Assembly (NCBI RefSeq): GCF_009909145.1
Contig: NZ_JAAAPJ010000010.1
Coordinates: 248,001 to 312,000, forward strand
Direction: 5' to 3'
Length of the DNA: 64,000 bases
Source: Corallococcus silvisoli
GTDB lineage: Bacteria > Myxococcota > Myxococcia > Myxococcales > Myxococcaceae
Made by a program: the position numbers and the translations under genes. The notes beneath the pieces were generated by a model. That model was given only the letters and a program-made list of their open reading frames with translations, made no database searches and was not told the DNA's origin. This document shows, one piece after another, positions 40,252-48,255 of the stretch (the stretch's first letter is position 1; the number at the start of each line of letters is the position of its first letter).

Positions 40252-40267
40252 CCCGCACGTGTGCGGG
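40252..40267 (+). terminator. Short GC hairpin after pilR (possible terminator)
   Basis: CCCGCAC and GTGCGGG flank a GT centre, 45 bases after the pilR stop codon. The stem is very GC-rich but has no following T run. It may end the pilB-R transcript. Confidence 0.3.
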
Positions 40268-40447
40268 CCGGTGGGCGCGCGGGAGATGCGAACGCGCCGC
40301 TGAAGGATGCGCTCTGGCCGCCAGACGGACCTGATGCCCGCGTGCAAGGCCCTGGCGCGGGCCGATGCCGCGGTCTCCGCCCCACCTCGGGGAGCGCACT
40401 CCGCTTCGGTCCGCAGGACCGGCCGGAGGGCTGGGGCGCGACCAGGT

Positions 40448-40690
40448 GCGCAGGGCAATGTCAGCGACGCGCCTCAACCCGGCTGGAGCGCGCCGCTGGG
40501 CGGGCAATCTGTCCCCCTCCTCCCCGCCGATGTGGCGGTGCGTGCGGTGGTGGTGCCCGCCGGCCACTATGTGGTGGCGCTGTGCGACCGCACCCCTGGT
40601 CTCACCGCGGGCCTGTCGTTGGGCGCCGCGGCGTGGCTGGGGTTGGCCCTGCCTGTCTGGGGAAGCGCTTCGGCCTTGGGCGGTGTCCCG
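40448..40690 (+). pseudogene. C-terminal remnant of a YfhO-like membrane protein
   Basis: The 490-base gap between pilR and the convergent pilI holds no intact gene. One frame (open from 40307) contains QPGWSAPLGGQSVPLLP, then AVRAVVVPAGHYVV, then TPGLTAGLSLGAAAWLGLAL. This closely follows the end of YfhO-type membrane proteins, where a GW-x-A-x-xDG-x-x-xP segment is followed by RAVxVPAGxHxV, a YxxPGL segment and a last membrane helix. The upstream part of the frame is unlike such a protein, so about 80 residues are all that remain. It lies at one edge of the reversed pilA-G-H-I block. Confidence 0.45.
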
Positions 40691-40697
40691 CGGCGGC

Positions 40698-41465
40698 TTA
40701 GCGGAAGTCGCGCCGCTCGAAGATGAAGATGGCCAGCGTGGTGAGCACCAGCGTCCAGGCCAGGCTGTAGCCCACGCCTGACAGGAACGTGGAAGCGTCC
40801 ACCGGCAGCGCGTACGTGGCCTGGGGCCGGAAGTTCACCCGCTCCAGGTTGGGCAGCAGGTAGTAGAGCGCCTTGCCAATGCCTCGGACCGCAATGCTCT
40901 CCGAGCGGTTTGCGAGCGTGTACAGGTCACCCGTCAGGTGCCCGGTGAAGTACATGCCCGTGGTGGCGATGGCGGACACCGCCGGCCCCGCGAAGCTGGA
41001 GAACAGGATGCCCACGCTGCTGATGATCAGCAGCTCGAACCACAGCCCCACGCTCGCGAGCAACTGGGTCGTGGTGACGTCCGCGCCGAAGAGCAGGAGC
41101 TCGCCCAGGAAGACAAGCGTCATCGCGACCAGCAGCACCCCCAGCGTCAGCATCGTGCCCGCGAGGCGCGCGAGCAGGAACTGACGGCGCGACACGGGCT
41201 TGCTCACCACCAGGAAGATGGTGCGCCGTTCAATCTCCCGGCTGAGCAGGCTGCTGGACAGGAAGATGGTGAGGAAAACGAGGATGATGCTCATCATCCC
41301 CAGTCCGAAGTCCGTCAGCACGCGGTCGAAGGTCGCGACCGTGACCTCCGTCACCAGGGAGGAGGACAGCAGCACCACGGCGGCGAACACGCCCACCACC
41401 ACCGTCACCCGGTTGCGGCGCGCCTCGCGAAAGCCGTTCCACATCATCGCCGAGAAGGCGCTCAC
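40698..41465 (-). CDS. pilI: ABC transporter permease PilI
   Basis: A 255-residue ABC-2-type permease with about six membrane helices (VTVVVGVFAAVVLLSSSLV, MMSIILVFLTIFLSSSLLS, TMLTLGVLLVAMTLVFLGEL and others). It has the charged segment REIERRTIFLVVSKPVSRRQFL typical of this family. It overlaps the pilH stop by 4 bases (ATGA). With PilG and PilH it forms an accessory transporter needed for pili in M. xanthus. It runs opposite to pilR and ends in the gap with the YfhO-like remnant. Confidence 0.88.
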   Translation of the reverse strand: MSAFSAMMWNGFREARRNRVTVVVGVFAAVVLLSSSLVTEVTVATFDRVLTDFGLGMMSIILVFLTIFLSSSLLSREIERRTIFLVVSKPVSRRQFLLARLAGTMLTLGVLLVAMTLVFLGELLLFGADVTTTQLLASVGLWFELLIISSVGILFSSFAGPAVSAIATTGMYFTGHLTGDLYTLANRSESIAVRGIGKALYYLLPNLERVNFRPQATYALPVDASTFLSGVGYSLAWTLVLTTLAIFIFERRDFR

Positions 41466-42442
41466 GTGTTGATCTCCCCACCCACGCTGGTCGCGCGGCC
41501 TGATTCCTTCAGCGCGTTCATGAACAACTGCTCCAGGGAGAACGTCGCCGGCTGCATCCGGTTCACCCGGCCGCCCGCGCCCAGGACGCCACCCAGGAGC
41601 CGCTGGCTGTCCACGTCCGCCACCTGCAACATCACGCGCCCGTCGAGCGCCTGCAGCGACTCCAGCGGTACGCCCAGCCCGCGAACCTCGTCGGGCTTCA
41701 TCCCCTCCACGACGACCTCCACGGTGGGGACCTGCGCGGACACCAGCTCCTGCACGCTGCCCTCGCGCACCCGGCGGCCGCCCACCAGCACCGCCAGCCG
41801 GTCGCAGAGCGACTCCACGTCCGGAATGATGTGGCTGCAGAACAGCACCGTGGTGCCCTTGTCCCGCTCCGCCAGGATGAGGTCGCGCATCTGCCGGCGC
41901 CCCAGCGGATCCAAGCCGCTCGTGGGCTCATCCAGGATGAGCAGCTTCGGCCGGCCCACCAGCGCCTGCGCCAGGGCCACGCGCTGCACCATGCCCTTGG
42001 AGTAGCGGCGGATCTGCAGCTTCTCCGCGCCCGCCATCTCCACCGCGCCCAGCACCTCCGTGACGCGCACGTCCAGGTCGTGGCCGCTGAGGCCCGCGAG
42101 CTGCCCCGCCAGCGTCACGAACTCCCGGCCCGTGAGGTACTCGTACGGGGCGGGGTTCTCCGGCAGGAAGCCCACCAGCCGCCGGGTGGCCGCGTCCTCC
42201 ACCGGCTGTCCGAAGAGCCGCGCGGTGCCGCCGCTGGGGCGCACCAGGTTCATCAGGATCTTGATGGTGGTGGACTTGCCGGCGCCATTGGGGCCGAGCA
42301 GGCCGTAGATCTGACCGGTGTCCACCTGCAGATCCAGTGACTGCAGGGCCCGAACGGTGCGGTTGAACCAGAAGCCGACCTTGTACGTCTTCTCGAGTCC
42401 CTGCGTCTGGATGGGCGGGGCTTCAGGGCTGGGATTCGTCAT
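41462..42442 (-). CDS. pilH: ABC transporter ATPase PilH
   Basis: A 326-residue nucleotide-binding subunit. Walker A GPNGAGKST (50-58), signature YSKGMVQR, Walker B LLILDEP and the H-loop in VLFCSHI are all visible. The C-terminal 90 residues are the extra domain usual for ABC-2 ATPases. Partner of the PilI permease (4-base overlap) and of PilG upstream (20-base overlap). M. xanthus pilH mutants lack pili. Confidence 0.92.
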   Translation of the reverse strand: MTNPSPEAPPIQTQGLEKTYKVGFWFNRTVRALQSLDLQVDTGQIYGLLGPNGAGKSTTIKILMNLVRPSGGTARLFGQPVEDAATRRLVGFLPENPAPYEYLTGREFVTLAGQLAGLSGHDLDVRVTEVLGAVEMAGAEKLQIRRYSKGMVQRVALAQALVGRPKLLILDEPTSGLDPLGRRQMRDLILAERDKGTTVLFCSHIIPDVESLCDRLAVLVGGRRVREGSVQELVSAQVPTVEVVVEGMKPDEVRGLGVPLESLQALDGRVMLQVADVDSQRLLGGVLGAGGRVNRMQPATFSLEQLFMNALKESGRATSVGGEINT

Positions 42443-43337
42443 GGCTCGTGACTCGGGGCTGGGGCGTCAGATTGTCGCCGTCGTCGGTGCGTTCATCCTG
42501 GATGAGTTCCATGCGGAAGCGCACGGCGTCTGAGTAGGCGCGGCCATCCTCGCCCACGAAGAGCTTGCCTCCCAGTGGATCCTCCGGAACCTGGGGAAGG
42601 TCTCCGGCGGCGACCAGCGCGGGAAGGTTGTCGGGCAGGTGGCCCTCGCGGGCGCGGTAGCTCGCGATGGCCGTGTCGATGGAGCGCAGCACGCGCTCCT
42701 GGAGGATCTCCTGCACGCGGCGAGCGTAGAACTCTCGCGTCTCCTCGTCCGTCGCGCTGTCGCGCAGGGCCATGCTGAGGGACAGGCCGCTGTCGAAGTC
42801 ACCCGACTGTGCATACAGCCGCGTGGCGAGCGCGGAGTACCACGAGGGGGCGTCAGGACGCTGGGACATCGTTTTGATGATGTCCGCCGCTTCCTTGTAC
42901 TTCTTCTCGAAGAACATCAGATTGTACGCCAACTGGAAGGAAAGCCGCTGGTTGTCCGGCAGGTGCTGGAACCCCTTTCGGAGGATCGCGCTGGACTCCG
43001 TGACGTTGGTGTACTCGCCCTTGCCTCGGTGCACCGGCATCGTGATACCCGAGTAGAAATAAGCCTGCCAGAAGGCGGGATCCAGGTCGGTGACGAGGTC
43101 CGCGTAGTCGTAGATATGGCGGTACTCGTCCGGCCGGTTCGCCGCCCCGATGCGATTGAGCATCATGATCCAGAAGTAGTCGGTGACCAAGCCCTGCTGA
43201 GACTTGAAGAGCGTCTTGAGCAGTCCGGGGCGGGGCAACAGCGGGCCACCCCCCTGCCTGGAGACGGGCCGGGGGGGCGCGGACAACAGCGCCACGATCA
43301 GCACGCCCGGGACGAATCGCAGGTACATCTTGTCCAT
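42423..43337 (-). CDS. pilG: Pilus biogenesis protein PilG
   Basis: A 304-residue protein with an N-terminal hydrophobic segment (FVPGVLIVALLSAPP) and a mostly helical remainder. TPR-like repeats are suggested by DPAFWQAYFYSG, DNQRLSFQLAYNLMFFEKKY and PSWYSALATRLYAQSGDF. It matches M. xanthus PilG by position and features: first gene of the pilG-H-I row, overlapping pilH by 20 bases, and separated from pilA by a clear terminator. Probably anchored in the inner membrane. Confidence 0.85.
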   Translation of the reverse strand: MDKMYLRFVPGVLIVALLSAPPRPVSRQGGGPLLPRPGLLKTLFKSQQGLVTDYFWIMMLNRIGAANRPDEYRHIYDYADLVTDLDPAFWQAYFYSGITMPVHRGKGEYTNVTESSAILRKGFQHLPDNQRLSFQLAYNLMFFEKKYKEAADIIKTMSQRPDAPSWYSALATRLYAQSGDFDSGLSLSMALRDSATDEETREFYARRVQEILQERVLRSIDTAIASYRAREGHLPDNLPALVAAGDLPQVPEDPLGGKLFVGEDGRAYSDAVRFRMELIQDERTDDGDNLTPQPRVTSHDESQP

Positions 43338-43353
43338 GGTTGACCCAACGAAA

Positions 43354-43384
43354 AAGGAGCGCCCGAAATGCCCGGGCGCTCCTT
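43354..43384 (-). terminator. Intrinsic terminator between pilA and pilG
   Basis: A perfect 12-bp stem (AAGGAGCGCCCG / CGGGCGCTCCTT) with a 7-base loop; on the minus strand it is followed by TTTTTC. This is the clearest rho-independent terminator in the window. It would end most pilA transcripts 52 bases after the stop while letting some read through into pilG-H-I, which suits a very highly expressed pilin. Confidence 0.85.
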
Positions 43385-43435
43385 GGATTCTGCCATCACC
43401 CGCTTCTGCTGGGGATGGTTTGAAGAATCAAATGA

Positions 43436-44035
43436 CTACGGGCAGCTCACGTCGTTGTACGCGTTGCCCGGCTCGCCGGCGGCCACCAGGGTGGAGTCCA
43501 CGCCGCAGGTGTTGGCCAGCGTCTCGCCCAGCGGGTTGGAGGTGATGCCCCAGGCGTCGCCCTCGGGGTCGTTGTCGACGTTGCCGACGGCGTTCGCGCT
43601 GAACCAGCAGTTGGGGCAGTTGGCGACCGAGGTCTGCACGCCCAGGGCGGCGATCGAGTTAATGGCGGTGGGCGGGGTGAGGAACTTGGCGGAGTCCTGG
43701 CCAATGCAGCCCAACTTGGCGCGCGCAGCGCGCCCGTTGGCGGGGGTAGCCTCCGCGCAGCCGGGGATCAGGCCGTAGCTGTAGCGGTTCGCGGGCTCCG
43801 GATCGAAGCCGATGACCGTGAAGTCGGAGGAGTACTTGTCCTTCTCACCGAAGAACGACTTCTGGGCCGTGAAGATGGCCTTGAGGTTCGTCTTCGCCTC
43901 GGACTGCTTCGACTTCGCCTGGAAGCGGATGAAGTTCGGGATGGCGATGGCGGCCAGGATGCCGATGATGGCGACCACGATCATCAGCTCGATGAGGGTG
44001 AAGCCACCCTTCTTCCGGAAGAGACGGTTCATCAT
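43436..44035 (-). CDS. pilA: Type IV pilin PilA
   Basis: A 199-residue prepilin. The short leader ends KKGG and cleavage precedes FTLIELMIVVAIIGILAA, with Glu at mature position 5 and a long hydrophobic helix. The body carries cysteines near 93 and 110, 140 and 143, 177 and 198, consistent with disulfides in the globular head. The first of two adjacent ATGs (44035, 44032) was taken. A sigma-54 promoter lies 55 bases upstream and a terminator follows the stop. The frame is open far upstream (to 45994), but that part runs antisense through pilD and pilS2 and is not real. Confidence 0.97.
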   Translation of the reverse strand: MMNRLFRKKGGFTLIELMIVVAIIGILAAIAIPNFIRFQAKSKQSEAKTNLKAIFTAQKSFFGEKDKYSSDFTVIGFDPEPANRYSYGLIPGCAEATPANGRAARAKLGCIGQDSAKFLTPPTAINSIAALGVQTSVANCPNCWFSANAVGNVDNDPEGDAWGITSNPLGETLANTCGVDSTLVAAGEPGNAYNDVSCP

Positions 44036-44089
44036 GTTTGGGAACTCCGCGGCAGGGGCAGAGGGGGGTTGGACGACGGCGGGAACGTT

Positions 44090-44105
44090 AGCACGAAGAG
44101 TGCCA
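44090..44105 (-). promoter_or_regulatory. Sigma-54 promoter of pilA
   Basis: On the minus strand TGGCACTCTTCGTGCT carries GG and GC separated by exactly 10 bases and matches the consensus TGGCAC-N5-TTGC(A/T) at nearly all positions. Transcription would start near 44080, giving a leader of about 45 bases. PilR, encoded at 38765, is a sigma-54 activator, and pilA in M. xanthus is known to depend on both. Confidence 0.75.
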
Positions 44106-44113
44106 TGCCCAAC

Positions 44114-44204
44114 AATCCCGCAACCCACGGGATTCCCAGGGCAGGCAGGGGAGGGTGGGGATGGATCGGCGGGATGCCTGCCAAAAATTGTCACCAGCGC
44201 TGAC
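44114..44204 (-). promoter_or_regulatory. Dyads upstream of the pilA promoter (candidate PilR-binding region)
   Basis: Three inverted repeats lie upstream of the sigma-54 promoter. AATCCCG/CGGGATT at 44114-44134 is centred near -44. GGCAGGCA (44140-44147) pairs with TGCCTGCC (44175-44182), at about -60 to -102. GTCA/TGAC at 44190-44204 lies near -110 to -124. The second and third are at usual distances for an enhancer-binding protein. The symmetry is observed; binding by PilR is inferred. Confidence 0.4.
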
Positions 44205-44266
44205 GGTTTTCGTCTTCCACCGCGAAGTCGCCAGGTTCGGAGGGCGCGGGTAGGATTCCGGGCTCC

Positions 44267-45436
44267 GTGACGTTCACCTACGCGCCGGGCTGGGCCGAGC
44301 CCCTCTTCATCCTCTTCCTGTTCTTCCTCGGCCTGTGTATCGGCTCCTTCCTCAATGTCGTCATCGCGCGGGTGCCCGAAGGCCTGAGCATCGTGCGGCC
44401 GGGGTCGCGCTGCCCGAAGTGCGGGCACGTGCTCTCCTGGTACGAGAACATCCCCGTGCTGTCGTGGCTGGGGCTGCGCGGGAGATGTCGCGGCTGCGCC
44501 ATGCCCATCTCCCCGCGCTACGTGCTGGTGGAGCTGCTCACGGGCCTGTTGTTCCTCGCGTGCCTCAAGCGCTTCGACTGGACGTACGCGCTGGTGCCCG
44601 CGCTGGTGCTGGTGTTCCTGCTGGTGCCCCTCACCTTCATTGATCTGGAGCATTGGATCCTCCCGTTCTCGCTCACCCTGCCGGGCATCGCCGCGGGCGT
44701 GTTGCTGGCGATTCCCCGGGGCTCGGGCGCGGTGGTGCAGGCCGTGGTGGGAGCGGCGGTGGGCTTCGGGGCCTTCCGGTTGATGGAGTACGTGGGCTGG
44801 CGCCTGTTCAAGCGCGAGGCGCTGGGCGGTGGGGACAAGTTCCTCGTCGCGCTCTTGGGCGCGTTCCTGGGCTGGCACTCGCTCCTGGGCATCCTCTTCT
44901 TCTCGTCGCTGCAGGGCTCCATCGTCGGCGTGGCGCTCCTGGCCCTCACGGGCCGGGCGGGTCCACGAGGCGCGGCCGAACAGACCGGGGAGAAGGGGGC
45001 TGAGTCCGCGCCGCCGGAGGTCCACGCCGAGGCGCGGGCGGCGGAAGCCCCTCCACCTGGGTCCGGGATCGGCGACGCGCAGCGGGCCCACCCTCCCCAG
45101 GGACCGGATGCCGACGCCCCCGTCACCCCGACCGTCGCCGCGACACCCGAGGGCGAGGAGGAGGAGCCCGAGTCCACGATGACGTGGGACTTCACGAAGC
45201 CCGGGCTTCCCCTGTGGAAGCGGGTGTTGCTGGTGCCCTGGTGCCTGCTCTTCCAGCCCATCCCGGACGCACCGCTCGACGAAACCGGCGAAGAGGAGGA
45301 GTGGGTCCCCGGTCCCACCAACATCCCCTTCGGCCCATGGCTCGCGCTTGCGGGGCTGGAGGTGATGCTGCTGGGACCGTGGCTCGCGCGCGTGCTGCCG
45401 TTGGATGTGGCGCTGATGCTCGGTGGGACCCGGTGA
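44267..45436 (+). CDS. pilD: Prepilin leader peptidase / N-methyltransferase PilD
   Basis: A 389-residue membrane protease that cleaves and N-methylates prepilins. It has two zinc CxxC pairs (Cys49/52, 74/77) in the first cytoplasmic loop and the catalytic aspartates Asp126 (TFIDLEHW) and Asp190 (LGGGDKF). Residues about 230-350 are an extra hydrophilic Pro/Ala/Glu-rich loop inserted before the last helix (WLALAGLEVMLLGPWL). Typical PilD lacks such an insert and is about 270-290 residues. The start is GTG at 44267. It is divergent from pilA. Confidence 0.95.
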   Translation: MTFTYAPGWAEPLFILFLFFLGLCIGSFLNVVIARVPEGLSIVRPGSRCPKCGHVLSWYENIPVLSWLGLRGRCRGCAMPISPRYVLVELLTGLLFLACLKRFDWTYALVPALVLVFLLVPLTFIDLEHWILPFSLTLPGIAAGVLLAIPRGSGAVVQAVVGAAVGFGAFRLMEYVGWRLFKREALGGGDKFLVALLGAFLGWHSLLGILFFSSLQGSIVGVALLALTGRAGPRGAAEQTGEKGAESAPPEVHAEARAAEAPPPGSGIGDAQRAHPPQGPDADAPVTPTVAATPEGEEEEPESTMTWDFTKPGLPLWKRVLLVPWCLLFQPIPDAPLDETGEEEEWVPGPTNIPFGPWLALAGLEVMLLGPWLARVLPLDVALMLGGTR

Positions 45437-45458
45437 GGGGCCCGCCGCCGGTGCAGGG

Positions 45459-46577
45459 ATGAAGTGGCGCATCGCCAGCGTGGCCTTCCTCCTGGGCTCG
45501 CTGTCCACGGGGCTGTCGTGGCTGACCCTGCAGCCGGTGTTGATCCGCCTGCTGGACATGGCGCGCCGACTGGCACTGCCGGGGTCCCTGGACATGGAGG
45601 CGCTGTCGCGGATCCGCGCCTTCCTTCCGCTGGCGTTGGGTCTGGACCTGCTGGTGCTGACCGTCCTCGCGTACGGGGTCCTGGACCTCGCGGTGGGCCG
45701 CCCGCTGCGCGCCACCGAGAAGGCCGTCGCGCAGCTGGGCCGGCTCCAACTGGATGTGCCGCTGACGGGGCAGGGCGGCCCGCTCGTGGCGCGCATCCAA
45801 AGTGAACTCCAGCGCATGGCGGAGGCGCTGCGCCAGGAGCAGGCACTCACCCGCTCCCAATTGGAAGCGCTGCGCGAGGCGAACGCGCGGCTCGCGAGGG
45901 CGCAGACGGAGCTGGTCGCCTCCGAGCGGCTGGCCACGGTGGGAAAGCTGGCGGCGGGGGTCGCGCACGAGGTGGGCAACCCGCTGGCGGGCATCCTCGG
46001 CTATCTCTCCCTGGCGCGCTCCAGGGCGCGGGAGCCCGAGCTGAAGGACTTTCTTGAGCGCATCGACCACGAGGTGCTGCGCATCGACCGCATCGTGCGA
46101 GGGCTCCTGGACCTGGGCCGTCCCGCCAGCACCCAGCCCGGGCCGGTGGACGTGGGGCAGGTGGTGGAGACCTGCGTGCGCCTGGTCCGGGCCGGGCCGG
46201 AGCTGGACCGGGTCGACGTGATGTTGGACGTGACGCCCGGCCTGCTGGCCCGCGCGGATCCAGGCCCGCTGTCGCAGATCCTCATCAACCTGCTGCTCAA
46301 CGCGGCCCAGGCCATGGGGGGCGAGGGCCGGGTGCGCGTCTCCGCCCGGCGCGAGGACGCGCTCCTCCACATGGAGGTGGAGGACAGTGGCCCGGGCTTG
46401 TCGCCCGAGGCGAGGGCGCGCCTCTTCGAGCCGTTCTTCACCACCAAGGGGCGGCAGGGCACGGGCCTGGGGCTCGCGGTGTCCCTGAACCTGGCCCAGG
46501 GCATGGGGGGACGGCTGGACGCGCGCGACGGCGCGGGTGGCGGCGCGTGCTTCCGGTTGTCCCTGCCGGCCGCCTGA
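45459..46577 (+). CDS. pilS2: Second sensor histidine kinase PilS2
   Basis: A 372-residue histidine kinase with two membrane helices (about 4-26 and 60-82) and a HAMP-like stretch. A coiled coil leads to the H-box (AAGVAHEVGNPLAGILGYLS). The N-box is INLLLNAAQAMGG and the G-box GTGLGLAVSLNLAQG. Unlike PilS it has only two helices and no PAS-like domain. The start at 45459 (MKWRI) was chosen; the frame is open from 45423, overlapping pilD. It is adjacent to pilR2. The name follows M. xanthus gene order. Confidence 0.9.
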   Translation: MKWRIASVAFLLGSLSTGLSWLTLQPVLIRLLDMARRLALPGSLDMEALSRIRAFLPLALGLDLLVLTVLAYGVLDLAVGRPLRATEKAVAQLGRLQLDVPLTGQGGPLVARIQSELQRMAEALRQEQALTRSQLEALREANARLARAQTELVASERLATVGKLAAGVAHEVGNPLAGILGYLSLARSRAREPELKDFLERIDHEVLRIDRIVRGLLDLGRPASTQPGPVDVGQVVETCVRLVRAGPELDRVDVMLDVTPGLLARADPGPLSQILINLLLNAAQAMGGEGRVRVSARREDALLHMEVEDSGPGLSPEARARLFEPFFTTKGRQGTGLGLAVSLNLAQGMGGRLDARDGAGGGACFRLSLPAA

Positions 46578-46593
46578 AGGCGCATCCGGGCGT

Positions 46594-48024
46594 ATGATGG
46601 GCGGCACCCCCATGCCCCTCTTCCGCACCATCCTCGTCGCTGACGACGAGCCGTCCATCCGCCACATCCTCACCCTGGTGCTCACCGACAAGGGTTACGA
46701 CGTGCGCGCCGTCGCGGACAGCGATGAGGCCCTGCGCGAATTGTCCGCCCGCGCCTACGACGTCCTCCTGACCGACGTGCGCATGCCCCGGCGCGACGGG
46801 CTGTCGGTGTTGCGGGCGGCGCTCGCGGACCATCCCGGCCTCACCGTGGTGGTGATGAGCGCGTATGGCTCCCAGGAGCAGGCGCTGGAGGCGGTGCAGG
46901 CGGGGGCGTACGACTACGTCCAGAAGCCCTTCAAGCCAGAGGAGATCGTCCTCGTCCTGCGCAAGGCGGAGGAGCGCGAACGGCTGGTCCGCGAGAACCG
47001 GCGCCTGCACGAAGCGCAGCTGCCTGGCGCGTCCGGGGGGCACATCCTGGGCCATAGCGCCGCGCTCCAGACGGTGCTCAAGCAGGTGGCGCGCGTGGCG
47101 CCGGTGGACACCACGGTGCTCATCTCCGGGGAGAGCGGCACCGGCAAGGAGCTCATCGCGCGCGAACTGCACGGCAAGAGTCGCCGCTCCGCCATGCCCT
47201 TCGTCGCGGTCAACTGCGGCGCGATCCCCCACGGACTCCTGGAGAGCGAGCTGTTCGGCCATGCGAAGGGCGCGTTCACCGACGCGCGCACCGCCCGCCG
47301 GGGCCTGTTCGCGGAGGCCGACGGCGGCACGCTCTTCCTTGATGAGGTGGGCGAGCTGCCCCTGGGCGCGCAGGTGAAGCTCCTGCGCGTGCTCCAGGAG
47401 GGGGAGATCCGCCCGGTGGGCGAGAGCCGCGTGGAGCGCGTGGACGTGCGCGTGGTCGCCGCCACGCTGCGCGACCTGGGCAAGCTGGTGGAGAAGGGCG
47501 AGTTTCGCGAGGACCTCTACTACCGCCTCAACGTCGTGAACCTCACCCTGCCGCCCCTGCGCGAGCGCCGCGAGGACGTTCCCGTGCTCGCCAGGGCCTT
47601 CCTCCACCGCTTCAACCGCGACCTCAACCGTGATCCGCCCGTGGAGGGCTTCACCCCGGAGGCGGAGGCCCTGCTCACGGCCTACGCCTGGCCGGGCAAT
47701 GTGCGCGAACTGGAGAACGCCATGGAGCGCGCGGTGCTCCTCGCGGAGGGCACGCACATCGCGCCCGGCAGCCTGCCGGAGAAGCTGTGGGCGGCTTCCG
47801 CACCCGCGGCCGCCGGGACGGCGCCACCGCTACAGGTCGGGAGCGACCTGTCGCTCAAGCGCGCCATCCGAGAGCTGGAGGAGTCCTACATCCGGGCGGC
47901 CCTCCGCCGCACGAAGGGCAACCGCACCCGGGCGGCCGAGGTGCTGGACATCAGCCACCGGGCGCTCCTCTACAAGATCAAGGAGTACGGCATCGATCCA
48001 GACGCGGAAGGCTCCCGGAGCTGA
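46594..48024 (+). CDS. pilR2: Second NtrC-type response regulator PilR2
   Basis: A 476-residue regulator: receiver (VADDEPSIRHIL, acceptor Asp in VLLTDVRMPR), AAA+ domain with GESGTGKE, and a C-terminal Fis-type HTH (RTRAAEVLDISHRALLYKI). The loop that contacts sigma-54 reads GAFTDA instead of the canonical GAFTGA found in PilR, a variant seen in other myxobacterial regulators. Three in-frame ATGs (46594, 46597, 46612) are possible starts. It follows pilS2 by 16 bases. Confidence 0.92.
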   Translation: MMGGTPMPLFRTILVADDEPSIRHILTLVLTDKGYDVRAVADSDEALRELSARAYDVLLTDVRMPRRDGLSVLRAALADHPGLTVVVMSAYGSQEQALEAVQAGAYDYVQKPFKPEEIVLVLRKAEERERLVRENRRLHEAQLPGASGGHILGHSAALQTVLKQVARVAPVDTTVLISGESGTGKELIARELHGKSRRSAMPFVAVNCGAIPHGLLESELFGHAKGAFTDARTARRGLFAEADGGTLFLDEVGELPLGAQVKLLRVLQEGEIRPVGESRVERVDVRVVAATLRDLGKLVEKGEFREDLYYRLNVVNLTLPPLRERREDVPVLARAFLHRFNRDLNRDPPVEGFTPEAEALLTAYAWPGNVRELENAMERAVLLAEGTHIAPGSLPEKLWAASAPAAAGTAPPLQVGSDLSLKRAIRELEESYIRAALRRTKGNRTRAAEVLDISHRALLYKIKEYGIDPDAEGSRS

Positions 48025-48076
48025 GGGCCGGAGCGAGGTCCTTCGGGAGGCCGTCGCAGGAATTCTCCGTCGCTAT

Positions 48077-48105
48077 TTGACGGAACGCGTCCGGAGCCGG
48101 AAAAT
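48077..48105 (+). promoter_or_regulatory. Possible sigma-70 promoter for the pilM-N-O-P-Q row
   Basis: TTGACG (48077-48082) and GAAAAT (48100-48105) are 17 bases apart, in the 231-base gap between pilR2 and pilM. The -35 box matches at 5 of 6 positions and the -10 box at 4 of 6. A start near 48112 would leave a leader of about 145 bases. Confidence 0.35.
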
Positions 48106-48255
48106 CGGGCCTCCGCGAAGGCAGGTCCCGGGGGCGCGGTCGTGGTGTCGGTCTTCACGGCGCTCCCCCGTCCGATGGGCGGCCGGGCGCCAAGCACTTT
48201 TTAGGAGGGGTATCAAGCCGGTGCTACGCTGGCCGCCTCTCCGATGGAGTTACGC

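Noticed and set aside
40307..40726. An intact gene in the pilR-pilI gap
   Set aside because: Only the part from about 40448 resembles a protein family (YfhO end); the beginning is unrelated and the frame runs into pilI on the other strand. Reported as a remnant instead.
44036..45994. Upstream extension of the pilA frame to a total of 852 residues
   Set aside because: It runs antisense through pilD and pilS2, has no domain, and would bury the prepilin leader. The sigma-54 promoter at 44090-44105 lies inside it.
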